A stretch of DNA of 64,000 nt from assembly GCA_964491785.1 (NCBI GenBank), contig CAZBGS010000005.1:1-64000 (forward strand), read 5' to 3'. This document shows, one piece after another, positions 53,756 to 62,306 of this stretch. Within the stretch, counting starts at the first letter, position 1. Each line of letters opens with the position of its first letter. The stretch comes from RZZS01 sp964491785. GTDB lineage: Bacteria; Pseudomonadota; Alphaproteobacteria; Micavibrionales; Micavibrionaceae. The notes beneath the pieces are model-generated. The model searched no databases, was not told where the DNA came from, and saw only the letters and a program-made list of their open reading frames with translations. Position numbers and translations under genes: made by a program.

Positions 53756-55624
53756 CTAATTGTTGTGAAAAAAGTTGTAGATGCTTTCAGCTGTGGCCTG
53801 GGAAATGCCGCTTACTTTCTGTAAGTCCTTAAGAGCCGCGTCGGCAACCGCCTTCCCGGAGCCAAAATGCATCAGCAAAGCCTTTTTACGTTTGGGCCCG
53901 ATACCCGGTATTTCGTCCAGCGGAGATCTGGAAATATCCCTGTTTCTCCTGGCCCTGTGCGCCCCTATGGCAAAGCGGTGGGCCTCGTCCCTTAAGGATT
54001 GCAGGTAAAAAAGCACCGGATCGTTCGGCTGAAGCTGAAATCCTTCCCGGCCTGGCAGAAAGAATGTTTCCCTGCCGGCGTTTCGATCCGGCCCCTTGGC
54101 AATGGCAGCAATATTCAGCTTGTCGGTAATCCCGATATATTCGAGAACCTCCAGCGCCGCACCAAGCTGACCCTTGCCGCCGTCAAGTAGCACCAGATCA
54201 GGCCAGTCTCCATTCTGGCGGTCGGGATCATCCTTCAGCGCACGCCCGAAACGACGCTCCATCACCTCGCGCATCATGCCATAGTCGTCTGCAGCCCCGG
54301 CTTTGCGGATGTTGAACTTGCGGTAAGCGTTTTTGATAAAACCCTCCGGCCCTGCGACGACCATGGCCGCGACCATGTTGGCGCCGCTGATATGGCTGTT
54401 GTCGTAAATCTCGATCCGCCCCGGCGCTTCGTCCAGCCCGAAAATCTCCGCTAGGCGCTCAAGCGTGACTTTGTTCTCATATTTTCCCGCGACCTCGCGC
54501 TCGAGCGCTTCCCTGGCGTTGTTAAGCGCGAATTTCACCAGTTCATGACGCACACCTCTTAGCGGAGCGGCAATCCTGACCCCTCTGCCCGCGGCAGAAC
54601 CCAGCGCCGCCTCGATCAGCGAAAGTTCCTCAGGAGCATGCGAAACCAGAATTTCCGGCGGCGGTGTTTTGTCCTCATAGAATTGTGAAATGAACGTAGC
54701 GACAATACCGTCCGGCGGCACGTCAAAACCATGCTTCATATGATAGGCGTGGTTCCCGTAATTCTGCCCGCCGCGAAAGAAAAAGACCTGAACGCAGGAG
54801 TTCTCCCCCTGCCTGCAGAGAGCTATGACATCAGCATCCTTAAGCCCCTCGACATTGACGATCTGCCTGGCCTGCACAGCCGTAAGCGCCCGCAGCCTGT
54901 CCCGCAGCTGAGCCGCCGCCTCATAGTCCTGACGCTCGCTGGCCTGCTGCATCGCCGCCGCCAGCTTTTCCTGAATCGCCTGACTCTTTCCTGAAAGGAA
55001 GGCTTTGGCCTCATCCACCTGAACCGCGTAGTCCTCCTCACCGACCTTCCCCGCGCATGGCGCAGTGCATCTTTTGATATGGTATTGCAGGCATGGACGC
55101 GTCCTTCCGGAGAAATAGCTATCGCTGCAGTTACGTATCATAAAGGCCTTCTGCAACGTTATCAGCGTGCGGTTAACATCGTGCGTCCCGGCAAAAGGCC
55201 CGAAATAATCACCCCTGATCGCCTTGGCGCCGCGATGCTTGGTCAGTCTTGGAAATGCATGATCGCCAGTCATAAGGATATAGGGAAAAGACTTGTCGTC
55301 CCGCAGCAGGATATTGTACTGGGGCTTGTATTTCTTTATGAAATTAGCCTCCAGCAGCAAAGCCTCGACCTCGGTATGAGTGACCACGAACTCCATTTTT
55401 TCGGTCGCCGCCACCATTCTCTGCAACCGCACAGGAAGCCTCTCGGCATTCGCATAGGTGCAGACCCGTTTCTTCAGGGATCTTGCCTTCCCCACATACA
55501 GCGCCCTGCCCCCGGCGTCCAGCATCCGGTAAACGCCGGGACTTTCAGGAAGCCTTGAGACGGCTTCCCTAATTATTTCCGCGCCTCGCGCGATAGATTC
55601 CGGCAGGATTTTTTCACTCATCAC
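53756..55624 (-). CDS. uvrC: Excinuclease ABC subunit C
   Basis: The 622-residue nuclease makes the 3' and 5' incisions during nucleotide excision repair. The GIY-YIG N-terminal domain is at about 22-100 (SPGVYRM, ALYVGKARSLKKRV). A UVR domain near 205-240, the RNase-H-like C-terminal nuclease (IEIYDNSHISGANMVAAMVV, LVLLDGGKGQL) and tandem helix-hairpin-helices (IPGIGPKRKKALLMHFGS) follow. Length and domain order are canonical. Confidence 0.96.
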   Translation of the reverse strand: MMSEKILPESIARGAEIIREAVSRLPESPGVYRMLDAGGRALYVGKARSLKKRVCTYANAERLPVRLQRMVAATEKMEFVVTHTEVEALLLEANFIKKYKPQYNILLRDDKSFPYILMTGDHAFPRLTKHRGAKAIRGDYFGPFAGTHDVNRTLITLQKAFMIRNCSDSYFSGRTRPCLQYHIKRCTAPCAGKVGEEDYAVQVDEAKAFLSGKSQAIQEKLAAAMQQASERQDYEAAAQLRDRLRALTAVQARQIVNVEGLKDADVIALCRQGENSCVQVFFFRGGQNYGNHAYHMKHGFDVPPDGIVATFISQFYEDKTPPPEILVSHAPEELSLIEAALGSAAGRGVRIAAPLRGVRHELVKFALNNAREALEREVAGKYENKVTLERLAEIFGLDEAPGRIEIYDNSHISGANMVAAMVVAGPEGFIKNAYRKFNIRKAGAADDYGMMREVMERRFGRALKDDPDRQNGDWPDLVLLDGGKGQLGAALEVLEYIGITDKLNIAAIAKGPDRNAGRETFFLPGREGFQLQPNDPVLFYLQSLRDEAHRFAIGAHRARRNRDISRSPLDEIPGIGPKRKKALLMHFGSGKAVADAALKDLQKVSGISQATAESIYNFFHNN

Positions 55625-55759
55625 TAATGTTTAAAGAATATACCTCCGCAGGGCAAATCTTCCATCTGCATACATACATACAACCAAAAGTTATTTTTAT
55701 TGACTTTTGTTGCGACCTATCAACTATCCTGAGACTTTCAAAACCAAGGGGTTAAAGTG

Positions 55760-56446
55760 ATGAAAAACTATCGTTTGAAAAGAAAAATTGATAACACGGT
55801 ATTATATCAGGGAGAATTCAGATCCTTGCGCGAATGCTTAGAAGCCGCGGTGACCGCCGGGAAATGCCTGGACGGCCTGAACCTGAAGAACGCCAACCTT
55901 GCAAATGCAACACTTGATGGCGCAATCATGCGGAAAGCCGACCTAACCGGCGCGAACCTGAGTGGTGCCAATATATCCGAAGCCGTCCTTTCTGGTAGCT
56001 CTCTTATGCATGCCGCGTTATATAATTCCTGCCTTTGCTGGTCTGATCTTTCCGCCTGCGATCTGCGTCACACCCATTTCGGCGCGACCGATATCGCCGG
56101 AGCAAAACTGGACGCAAGCATTTTCGCCGGACTCTCCAGCTTCTCCCTCTCCTTCACCGATGCCTTGTCAATGCGGAATTGCAGATACGAAGACATCGAT
56201 GCCTGCCTTCATGAAATGTCCCTGCCTCCACTGGCAGTCTCCGGACTTGATCGGGCCTTCGCCTTCCTTGATGAGACCTTGCTGATCGGCAACAAGGGCT
56301 GCCTGGCCGGTTCCCCGGATCTCGCCGGTGACGCACTGCCGTTCTTCGAGACTTATGAAAGTCTGATATCGGAGATTATAAGTATCAGAGAAAGCAATAA
56401 TAATAACCGAAAGTTGTTGACAGGAGAAAAATATTATAGCAAATAA
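55760..56446 (+). CDS. Pentapeptide-repeat protein
   Basis: The product of about 228 residues has a run of A(N/D)LxX pentapeptides (about 42-125, such as LKNANLANATLDGAIMRKADLTGANLSG) forming a right-handed quadrilateral beta-helix. The N-terminal part and the C-terminal region (about 150-228) are not repeat-like. A GTG one codon upstream (55757) and the ATG at 55760 are both possible starts; an AGGGG lies upstream. Some such proteins shield DNA gyrase, many have unknown roles. Confidence 0.78.
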   Translation: MKNYRLKRKIDNTVLYQGEFRSLRECLEAAVTAGKCLDGLNLKNANLANATLDGAIMRKADLTGANLSGANISEAVLSGSSLMHAALYNSCLCWSDLSACDLRHTHFGATDIAGAKLDASIFAGLSSFSLSFTDALSMRNCRYEDIDACLHEMSLPPLAVSGLDRAFAFLDETLLIGNKGCLAGSPDLAGDALPFFETYESLISEIISIRESNNNNRKLLTGEKYYSK

Positions 56447-56477
56447 TACATAAGCATGCGAAAGGCGTGCGGCTGGC

Positions 56478-56508
56478 GGAAGGCAAAGACCTTCCATGCT
56501 GTGTGGGA
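56478..56508 (+). repeat. Hairpin followed by TGTGTGGG, third copy
   Basis: GGAAGG (56478-56483) pairs with CCTTCC (56490-56495) around a six-base loop, followed by ATGC and TGTGTGGG. It shares the eight-base tail with the elements at 18600 and 20902. It lies shortly after the pentapeptide gene stop, so it may end that transcript. Confidence 0.4.
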
Positions 56509-56516
56509 AAACAAAC

Positions 56517-56717
56517 ATGTTTTACGTGAAGATCGGCAACAGTTTTGCTATGCTCGTTGATGTCGACCGGCGCTATGGTTTTTCGCCGGCAGCTTCATTT
56601 AAGAGTTGCAATGGCGAAACAATTGTGGATATTCCCTTCATCCGTATTATTCTGACGGGGAGAAAACGCCTGCACGGTGAACGCGAAGATGTACAAGGGA
56701 CTGGAAAAATTTCTTAA
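56517..56717 (+). CDS. Possible small protein of unknown function
   Basis: A 66-codon open frame beginning at an ATG (56517) overlaps the start of the winged-helix gene by 41 or 29 bases, depending on the start chosen there. Its product includes KIGNSFAMLVDVDRRYG and a DIPFIRIILTGRKR stretch that reads as plausible protein. No ribosome binding site was seen. It may be a coupled upstream gene or chance. Confidence 0.3.
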   Translation: MFYVKIGNSFAMLVDVDRRYGFSPAASFKSCNGETIVDIPFIRIILTGRKRLHGEREDVQGTGKIS

Positions 56718-57015
56718 AATTCTGCGGGAGCTTCAAAAGATTGATCCTGAATTCCCGCTGCAATACGCGGTGTGCCTTGCCCATATTTCCATGAATGAAG
56801 GGCTGTCGCTAACCACCTTATCGCAAAAGACAGGCCTGGCCCTGTCTACCGTATCAAGAATAGTCGGGGCCCTTTCGCGCCAGCGTCAAAAAGGCACAGC
56901 CTACGATCTGATCAAGGTGCATATCTCGCCTCAGGAACGCCGCAGGAAGGAACTGTACCTTTCCGTCCGGGGCAAGGCCGTAATGTCCTCAATCGACAGC
57001 ATGCTCGAAGGATAG
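56677..57015 (+). CDS. MarR-like winged-helix DNA-binding protein
   Basis: The 112-residue protein has a winged helix (about 40-100), with LTTLSQKTGLALSTVSRIVGAL as the helix-turn-helix core and KVHISPQERRRKELYLSVRGKAV as the wing and following helix. It resembles the DNA-binding core of MarR regulators but lacks the longer dimerisation helices, so it may be short or atypical. The start is a GTG (56677); an ATG at 56689 is an alternative. It lies just before tRNA-Leu and its target is unknown. Confidence 0.6.
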   Translation: MNAKMYKGLEKFLKILRELQKIDPEFPLQYAVCLAHISMNEGLSLTTLSQKTGLALSTVSRIVGALSRQRQKGTAYDLIKVHISPQERRRKELYLSVRGKAVMSSIDSMLEG

Positions 57016-57083
57016 AAATTTTTCTTGGCCAAATCAGCCCCGCCGCTATAGATTAACAACCAGGTGCGGACGACAACCCGGTC

Positions 57084-57169
57084 GCGGGCGTGGCGGAATG
57101 GTAGACGCAACGGACTTAAAATCCGTTGGGAGTAATCCCGTGGGGGTTCGAGTCCCCCCGCCCGCACCA
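57084..57169 (+). tRNA. tRNA-Leu (anticodon TAA)
   Basis: An 86-base cloverleaf has an acceptor stem GCGGGCG paired with CGCCCGC, a D arm, an anticodon stem ACGGA/TCCGT with loop CTTAAAA (anticodon TAA) and a long variable arm. The T arm is GGGGGTTCGAGTCCCCC, and the CCA end is encoded. The long variable arm is typical of tRNA-Leu. Confidence 0.97.
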
Positions 57170-57302
57170 ATTATTATTCCTCCATAAAGGGCCATCTTAC
57201 ATAATCCCAATCCGATCAATGTATTATTGTCGATATTGCTTGAAATTATCTGACAATCGCGCAAACTGTTTCCGATTTTATAACTCAAAGAAAGGAAGAC
57301 CA

Positions 57303-57572
57303 ATGCGTTCATTATTTCTCGTTGCTGCTTTGTCGTTTTTGACATTTCCGGCCTGTGCGCAGGACGTGGCCGTTGATACGGACGGAGTTAGCGTAAATAT
57401 TACAGGCAACGCCGAACCTGCCACAGTCAGCATCGAAAACGGTGAAGTCGCTGTTGATCTGCAAGGCATAAACGTAACCATTCAGGACGCTCCGGAAGAA
57501 GGAATGGCAGAACCCGGAGTTGAGGAAGGGGCTGAAGCCAGCGGGGAATTCGGCACCGATATTGCCGAATAA
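57303..57572 (+). CDS. Small secreted acidic protein of unknown function
   Basis: The 89-residue product has a signal peptide ending ACAQD (residues 17-21), which could be cleaved by signal peptidase I or, less likely, lipidated at Cys18. The mature part is acidic, with short beta-strand-like repeats (VDTDGVSVNITGNAEPAT, then ENGEVAVDLQGINVTI). I start at 57303, preceded by AAAGGA; the longer frame runs into the tRNA. It ends before a clear terminator. Confidence 0.6.
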   Translation: MRSLFLVAALSFLTFPACAQDVAVDTDGVSVNITGNAEPATVSIENGEVAVDLQGINVTIQDAPEEGMAEPGVEEGAEASGEFGTDIAE

Positions 57573-57605
57573 CCAACCTGGGCAATTTCATTTGCACAAA
57601 TAATT

Positions 57606-57635
57606 ATAGCCGTTACGAGATAACGGCTATTTTTA
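57606..57635 (+). terminator. Rho-independent terminator
   Basis: A ten-base-pair stem (ATAGCCGTTA paired with TAACGGCTAT, loop CGAGA) is followed by TTTTAT. It lies 33 bases after the small secreted protein gene. Confidence 0.85.
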
Positions 57636-57739
57636 TGCCTTTGCTGCCGGACTGAAACCGTTATACGCGAATCTTTGACAAATTTTATGTTTTTATGTAT
57701 AATGCAGCCACTACCTTGATAATAAATTAAAGGTGTAAC

Positions 57740-58039
57740 ATGTTAAGGCTCGTCCCGGCCTTTAGGGCAAAAGCGGCAGATATTATGAACCTGGCCGCAA
57801 GCACCGAAGAAGATTTCCTCAACTTCATTAAAGCGATCAATTCCCCGCTGGTCACCCCACTGAGGCAGCCCTTGACGCTATCGCTTCAGGCGACTTCCAG
57901 CGGTCTCAGAACCGGTGCGCATCTGCTTTCCGGCGAATTTGGCGATGCAACTCGTAATGTCATAAATGGAGTAAAGGAAATCATACCGCAAATACCTGCG
58001 GCAATATCTAACGATCATGCGCCGACCGTCGATCGTTAA
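57740..58039 (+). CDS. Small protein of unknown function
   Basis: The 99-residue product lacks a signal peptide and membrane segments but has an amphipathic C-terminal part with GDATRNVINGVKEIIPQIPA. A ribosome binding site (AAAGGTG) precedes the ATG. It lies 104 bases before a symporter gene. I do not recognise it. Confidence 0.45.
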   Translation: MLRLVPAFRAKAADIMNLAASTEEDFLNFIKAINSPLVTPLRQPLTLSLQATSSGLRTGAHLLSGEFGDATRNVINGVKEIIPQIPAAISNDHAPTVDR

Positions 58040-58143
58040 CCGCTTGCAATTAAATCGGATCTGACTTGCCAAAGACGCGTATTGCGTCTTGATGATCGCG
58101 GTGGCAAACTGCGCACGTAATCAGCCCAGGGAAATCCGCAATA

Positions 58144-59637
58144 ATGCAGCTCGACGTTATTTTATTAAAAAATGCTCTTCTGACAAAACCTGAACTGAGA
58201 AGAATTATATCGATTATTGTCGGGATTGTAGTTTTCATCATTCCCCTGGTGATAAGCGCCCCCGCCGGTATGCCCGAAGAAGCCTGGAGAGTTACCGGCG
58301 TAATGCTGCTTATGGCTATATGGTGGGTAACCGAAGCGATACCGATTGCCGCGACTGCCCTGGTTCCGCTTGCCCTCTTCCCCCTGATCGGAGTGGCTGG
58401 CATTAACGAAGTCGCATCGCCTTACGCCAACCCGCTTGTTTACATGATGATGGGCGGATTCATGATCGGCCTTGCGATGCAGCGTTCGAATCTGCACCGC
58501 CGAATTGCCCTTGGCGTCCTGAAAGTAGCGGGAAAGCGGCCGGACAGCCTTGTCGGCGGATTCATGCTGGCCACGGCAATTATCTCCATGTGGGTATCCA
58601 ATACCGCCACCGCCGCGATGATGATGCCTATCGGCATGTCGGTGATAGGTCTGTTGCAACACGACAAAGATTTGCAAAAAAATGAAAGCGAGGCGAAGTC
58701 TCTGCCAGTGGCCCTGCTTCTCGGGATAGCTTTCGGCTCCGGCATCGGCGGCCTTGGAACACTTGTCGGCACTCCTCCTAACGCTGTTCTGGCAGGCTTT
58801 ATCAACGAACATACCGATATCGAGATCACCTTTACCAGCTGGGTCATGCTGGGAATGCCTACAGCGATAATTCTTCTGGCGATCTCGTGGATCGTCCTCA
58901 CCCGTATAGCCTTCAAGGTCGGCCGGACAGAGCTGGCAGGCGTGAGCAGATTGCTCATTTCCGAAAGCGAAGCCCTTGGCGATTTCTCGACCGCCGAGAA
59001 AAGGGTTGCATCGATCTTTTTCCTTACTGCCGCGGCATGGACTTTGCGCCCTCTTTTTGCCGATTATCTTCCCGATAGCGTCCGGCTCACGGACGCAGGA
59101 ATAGCAATGATCGCCGCTCTCGCGCTGTTTATCGCCCCCGAGGACAGGCGCTACCACGGACGTCTTCTCGATTGGGCTTCCACCAGAGATCTGCCATGGA
59201 ATGTCATGGTGCTTATCGGTGGCGGCCTGTCGCTTGGAACCATGGTGCAGGATTCCGGCCTTGCCGGATGGGTTGGCGAAATGCTTGCCAATCTTGAAGC
59301 GCTGCCTCTCATATTGATAGCCACACTGGCCGCATTGCTGGCAATGGCGGTAAGCCACGTGACCAGCAACACCGCAACAGCATCGACGATTATACCGCTT
59401 TCAGTTTCGCTTGCCGCCATGCTTGGCGCTCCGCCGCTTATGCTTGCCATTCCTGTGGCGATGGCATGTTCCTGCTCGTTTATGATGCCTGTCGCCACCC
59501 CGCCCAACGCCATAGTCTATGGCTCAGGGCTGATCACGGTAGGCCAGATGGCAAGGGCCGGCGCTCTCGTCGGCCTGGCCTCTCTCGCGGTAATAACTCT
59601 GATGACCTTCACTATTGGAAGAATGATATTCGGATAA
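58144..59637 (+). CDS. Sodium-coupled anion symporter, DASS/SLC13 family
   Basis: The 497-residue protein has about 11-12 membrane segments and the repeat motifs of the DASS family: SNTATAAMMMPIGMSVIG in the first half and TSNTATASTIIPLSVS in the second, with PPNAVLAG and PPNAIVYGSG as the Na+/substrate loops. Members import dicarboxylates, sulfate or citrate with sodium. Both halves are intact. The substrate cannot be set. It converges with the CinA-type gene. Confidence 0.9.
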   Translation: MQLDVILLKNALLTKPELRRIISIIVGIVVFIIPLVISAPAGMPEEAWRVTGVMLLMAIWWVTEAIPIAATALVPLALFPLIGVAGINEVASPYANPLVYMMMGGFMIGLAMQRSNLHRRIALGVLKVAGKRPDSLVGGFMLATAIISMWVSNTATAAMMMPIGMSVIGLLQHDKDLQKNESEAKSLPVALLLGIAFGSGIGGLGTLVGTPPNAVLAGFINEHTDIEITFTSWVMLGMPTAIILLAISWIVLTRIAFKVGRTELAGVSRLLISESEALGDFSTAEKRVASIFFLTAAAWTLRPLFADYLPDSVRLTDAGIAMIAALALFIAPEDRRYHGRLLDWASTRDLPWNVMVLIGGGLSLGTMVQDSGLAGWVGEMLANLEALPLILIATLAALLAMAVSHVTSNTATASTIIPLSVSLAAMLGAPPLMLAIPVAMACSCSFMMPVATPPNAIVYGSGLITVGQMARAGALVGLASLAVITLMTFTIGRMIFG

Positions 59638-59666
59638 CTATTTCCTTCAGCACAGCTTCACTATCC

Positions 59667-60458
59667 TCAAAAACCCAAATCCTCCCCGGCAGATCTGATG
59701 CTTATCGCCATCGGCTCCGCCCCTTGGGCGCGTATGATCTTCAGGAGCATTTTTGTCGCCGCATTCAGCAGGTCGTTTTCGGTCGAGCGTAATACCAGCG
59801 ACAGGCCAAGTGTTCCGCCGCGGTAATGCGGATAGCTGCCAATTTCTATCTCAGGAAAGCTCGCCTGCAGCCTCTCCAATTCCAGAGCAATTCTACTTTC
59901 CTGCAAATTACATGAAACTGTATTGGAAAGAAGCGGCTTGCCTATCCTGATCATGTCTATGACATTGGCAAACATTGCCTGCATGATCCGGGGAACTCCG
60001 GCCATCACGAAAACATTTTCAATCGCAAATCCAGGTGCTCCAGATATCGGGTTGGCGATAAGTGCAGCGCCTTTCGGCAAGCGCGCCATCTTCAGTCTTG
60101 CCTCATCGACATTCTCTTTTCCGTAGTAATCCTCAAGCATTGCCAGCGCCGCGTTATTGACCTCCAGTTCCAGACCAAATGCCTTCGCTATGCAGGCGGC
60201 GGTGATATCGTCATGCGTCGGGCCTATGCCGCCGGTCGTAAAAACATAGTCGACTTTATCGCGCAGCCCGTTAACGGCCTCGATAATCGCCTCGCTAGTG
60301 TCGGGTATGATTCTCACCTCGCGGATGGCTGTACCCCTTTCGACAAGCTTTTCTGCTATCCACGCAGTGTTGGTGTCCTGCGTCCTGCCGGAGAGAATTT
60401 CATTGCCGATGATGATAATTGCCGCAGTAAAAATTTCAGGGTTTCTTTTTTTAATCAT
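59667..60458 (-). CDS. CinA N-terminal/MoCF-domain protein
   Basis: The 263-residue protein belongs to the molybdopterin-binding (MoCF) fold found in the N-terminal half of CinA: IIIIGNEILSGRTQDTN, DYVFTTGGIGPTHDDIT, VFVMAGVPRIMQAMF. It lacks the C-terminal nicotinamide amidase (PncC) domain of full CinA. These proteins act in pyridine nucleotide salvage (ADP-ribose related hydrolysis) or are called competence-inducible. No nad or moa genes lie nearby. Confidence 0.85.
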   Translation of the reverse strand: MIKKRNPEIFTAAIIIIGNEILSGRTQDTNTAWIAEKLVERGTAIREVRIIPDTSEAIIEAVNGLRDKVDYVFTTGGIGPTHDDITAACIAKAFGLELEVNNAALAMLEDYYGKENVDEARLKMARLPKGAALIANPISGAPGFAIENVFVMAGVPRIMQAMFANVIDMIRIGKPLLSNTVSCNLQESRIALELERLQASFPEIEIGSYPHYRGGTLGLSLVLRSTENDLLNAATKMLLKIIRAQGAEPMAISIRSAGEDLGF

Positions 60459-60575
60459 TGCTGTACATGATCTCTAACAGACGAAAAAGACGATTGAGAC
60501 TTTATCTGCCCCGCCGAATAACATATTACTAGGTGTTAGAACAGCTTTCTCAACCAGTCAATAACTGAAGACCAG

Positions 60576-61388
60576 ATGAACAAAGCCGCAACCAGATACA
60601 CAGAGGAAGGCATCCCGCTTTTCGGCCCCGAAGCCTTCGAGGCGATGCGCAAGGCAGGCAAACTGGCGGCGCAAGTGCTTGATATGATAACGCCTCTCGT
60701 CGTTCCCGGAGCCGAGACCGGCGAACTTGACAGGATATGTCATGATTACATCGTCGGGAACGGCGCTGTTCCCGCGCCACTGAATTATCGCGGCTTTCCG
60801 AAATCCACCTGCATTTCAATAAACCACGTTGTTTGTCACGGCATTCCCGGCGAGAAAAAACTGGCCGACGGAGACATAGCCAATATCGACATTACTGTCA
60901 TTCTCGACGGCTGGCACGGCGACACCAGCCGCATGTATCTCGTCGGTGACAAGGTTCCGGTCAAGGCGAAAAGACTTGTCGACGTCACCTATGACGCAAT
61001 GATGGCCGGTATCCGTGCTGTGCGTCCCGGCGCCACTCTGGGCGATATCGGCTACGCAATTCAGGCAATGGCGGAAAAAGAAAGATTTTCAGTTGTTCGG
61101 GACTTCTGCGGCCATGGTATCGGCCAGATATTCCATTCCCCGCCTTCCGTCCTCCACTTCGGCCAGCGGAGAACCGGCACCGTGCTGGAACCGGGAATGT
61201 TCTTTACCATCGAGCCGATGATCAATGCCGGGGGCTTTGAAACCAAGGTGCTGTCCGACGGCTGGACAGCCGTGACTCGCGACCGTTCGCTTTCCGCCCA
61301 GTTCGAACACACAATTGCCGTAACCGAAACCGGCTTTGAGATATTCACCCTTTCACCCTTGGGCTATACAAAGCCGCCATACACATGA
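60576..61388 (+). CDS. map: Methionine aminopeptidase, type I
   Basis: The 270-residue dimetal enzyme removes N-terminal methionine. Metal ligands lie in DIANIDITVILDGWHGDTS (two Asp), GHGIGQIFHSPP (His), FFTIEPM (Glu) and SAQFEHTIAV (Glu). Its length and the absence of an SH3-like extension fit type I. The stop overlaps the radC start (ATGA). The map-radC pairing is common in Alphaproteobacteria. Confidence 0.95.
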   Translation: MNKAATRYTEEGIPLFGPEAFEAMRKAGKLAAQVLDMITPLVVPGAETGELDRICHDYIVGNGAVPAPLNYRGFPKSTCISINHVVCHGIPGEKKLADGDIANIDITVILDGWHGDTSRMYLVGDKVPVKAKRLVDVTYDAMMAGIRAVRPGATLGDIGYAIQAMAEKERFSVVRDFCGHGIGQIFHSPPSVLHFGQRRTGTVLEPGMFFTIEPMINAGGFETKVLSDGWTAVTRDRSLSAQFEHTIAVTETGFEIFTLSPLGYTKPPYT

Positions 61389-62086
61389 ACAGCCCGACCG
61401 CAAGCCCTGCATCAACACCTCACTATTCAGGCCACAGGGATCGCCTGCGGGAAAGGTTTTTAAGAGGCGGAACTGATGCTTTGCAGGATTACGAACTGCT
61501 GGAACTCATCCTATTCATGGCCATCCCTCGCAAAGACGTCAAGCCTCTTGCCAAAGATTTGCTGGCACGCTTCGGCGGTTTTGCAGGGGTGATGAATGCC
61601 AGCGCCCATGAACTGATGCAAATAAAAGGACTTTCGGAAACTTCCGTTGCCGCGCTGAAATCCGTCACCGCCAGCGCCCATTACCTGATGCGTCAGGAAA
61701 TCCTGAAAAAGCCCGTCCTTAATTCCTGGAGCCGCCTTCTCGATTATTGTCAGGCGACCATGGCCCACGAGAAGAAAGAAAACTTCCGCCTTCTTTTTCT
61801 GAATAAAAAGAATGAACTGATCGCCGACGAAATCCAGCAGACCGGAACCGTAGACCACACACCCGCCTACCCGCGCGAAATCATGAAACGCTCCCTGGAG
61901 CTGGGAGCGACCGCCCTGATTCTCGTCCACAATCACCCGAGCGGCGACCCCAAACCCTCTCAGGCCGATATCGATATGACCAGGGCGATAATCGATGCCG
62001 GACGTCCTTTCTCGATTGTAATCCACGATCACATCATTGTCTCGCGTGACGGCTGCAGCAGCTTCAAGAGCATGGGCCTGATCTGA
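61385..62086 (+). CDS. radC: RadC/JAB-domain protein
   Basis: The 233-residue protein has an N-terminal helix-hairpin-helix-like region (about 40-90) and a C-terminal JAB/MPN metalloprotease-like domain with LVHNHPSGDPKPSQADID (about 176-193), the JAMM zinc motif. RadC was linked to DNA repair, but its biochemical role is unclear. It is coupled to map by a four-base overlap. Confidence 0.93.
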   Translation: MNSPTASPASTPHYSGHRDRLRERFLRGGTDALQDYELLELILFMAIPRKDVKPLAKDLLARFGGFAGVMNASAHELMQIKGLSETSVAALKSVTASAHYLMRQEILKKPVLNSWSRLLDYCQATMAHEKKENFRLLFLNKKNELIADEIQQTGTVDHTPAYPREIMKRSLELGATALILVHNHPSGDPKPSQADIDMTRAIIDAGRPFSIVIHDHIIVSRDGCSSFKSMGLI

Positions 62087-62102
62087 AAACCACATAAAAA
62101 AA

Positions 62103-62121
62103 CCGCCGCATGAAGCGGCGG
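62103..62121. terminator. Hairpin between radC and rluD
   Basis: A seven-base-pair stem (CCGCCGC paired with GCGGCGG, loop ATGAA) lies 17 bases after radC. It has A7 on its left flank, giving a T run on the minus strand, but no T run on the plus side. It could stop minus-strand transcripts and, weakly, radC. Confidence 0.5.
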
Positions 62122-62306
62122 ATTATCAGTTAGGTACCAGACCGGAAAACCCGAATTTGAATTGTAGCCTTGCCTTTGCTCCCTTGATGCCCTTCAGATT
62201 AGCCCCAAACAAATCTGAAAAATCTCTATCTATTTTAATTTTACATAAAATTTTATCTAAATGCAAGTCAAATTTTATTTGAGTCTTCACACGCTGAATC
62301 CTGCAA

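Noticed and set aside
58165..59358. Minus-strand open frame of 397 codons
   Set aside because: It is antisense to the DASS symporter and has a very unlikely amino acid mix (many His, Gln, Arg).
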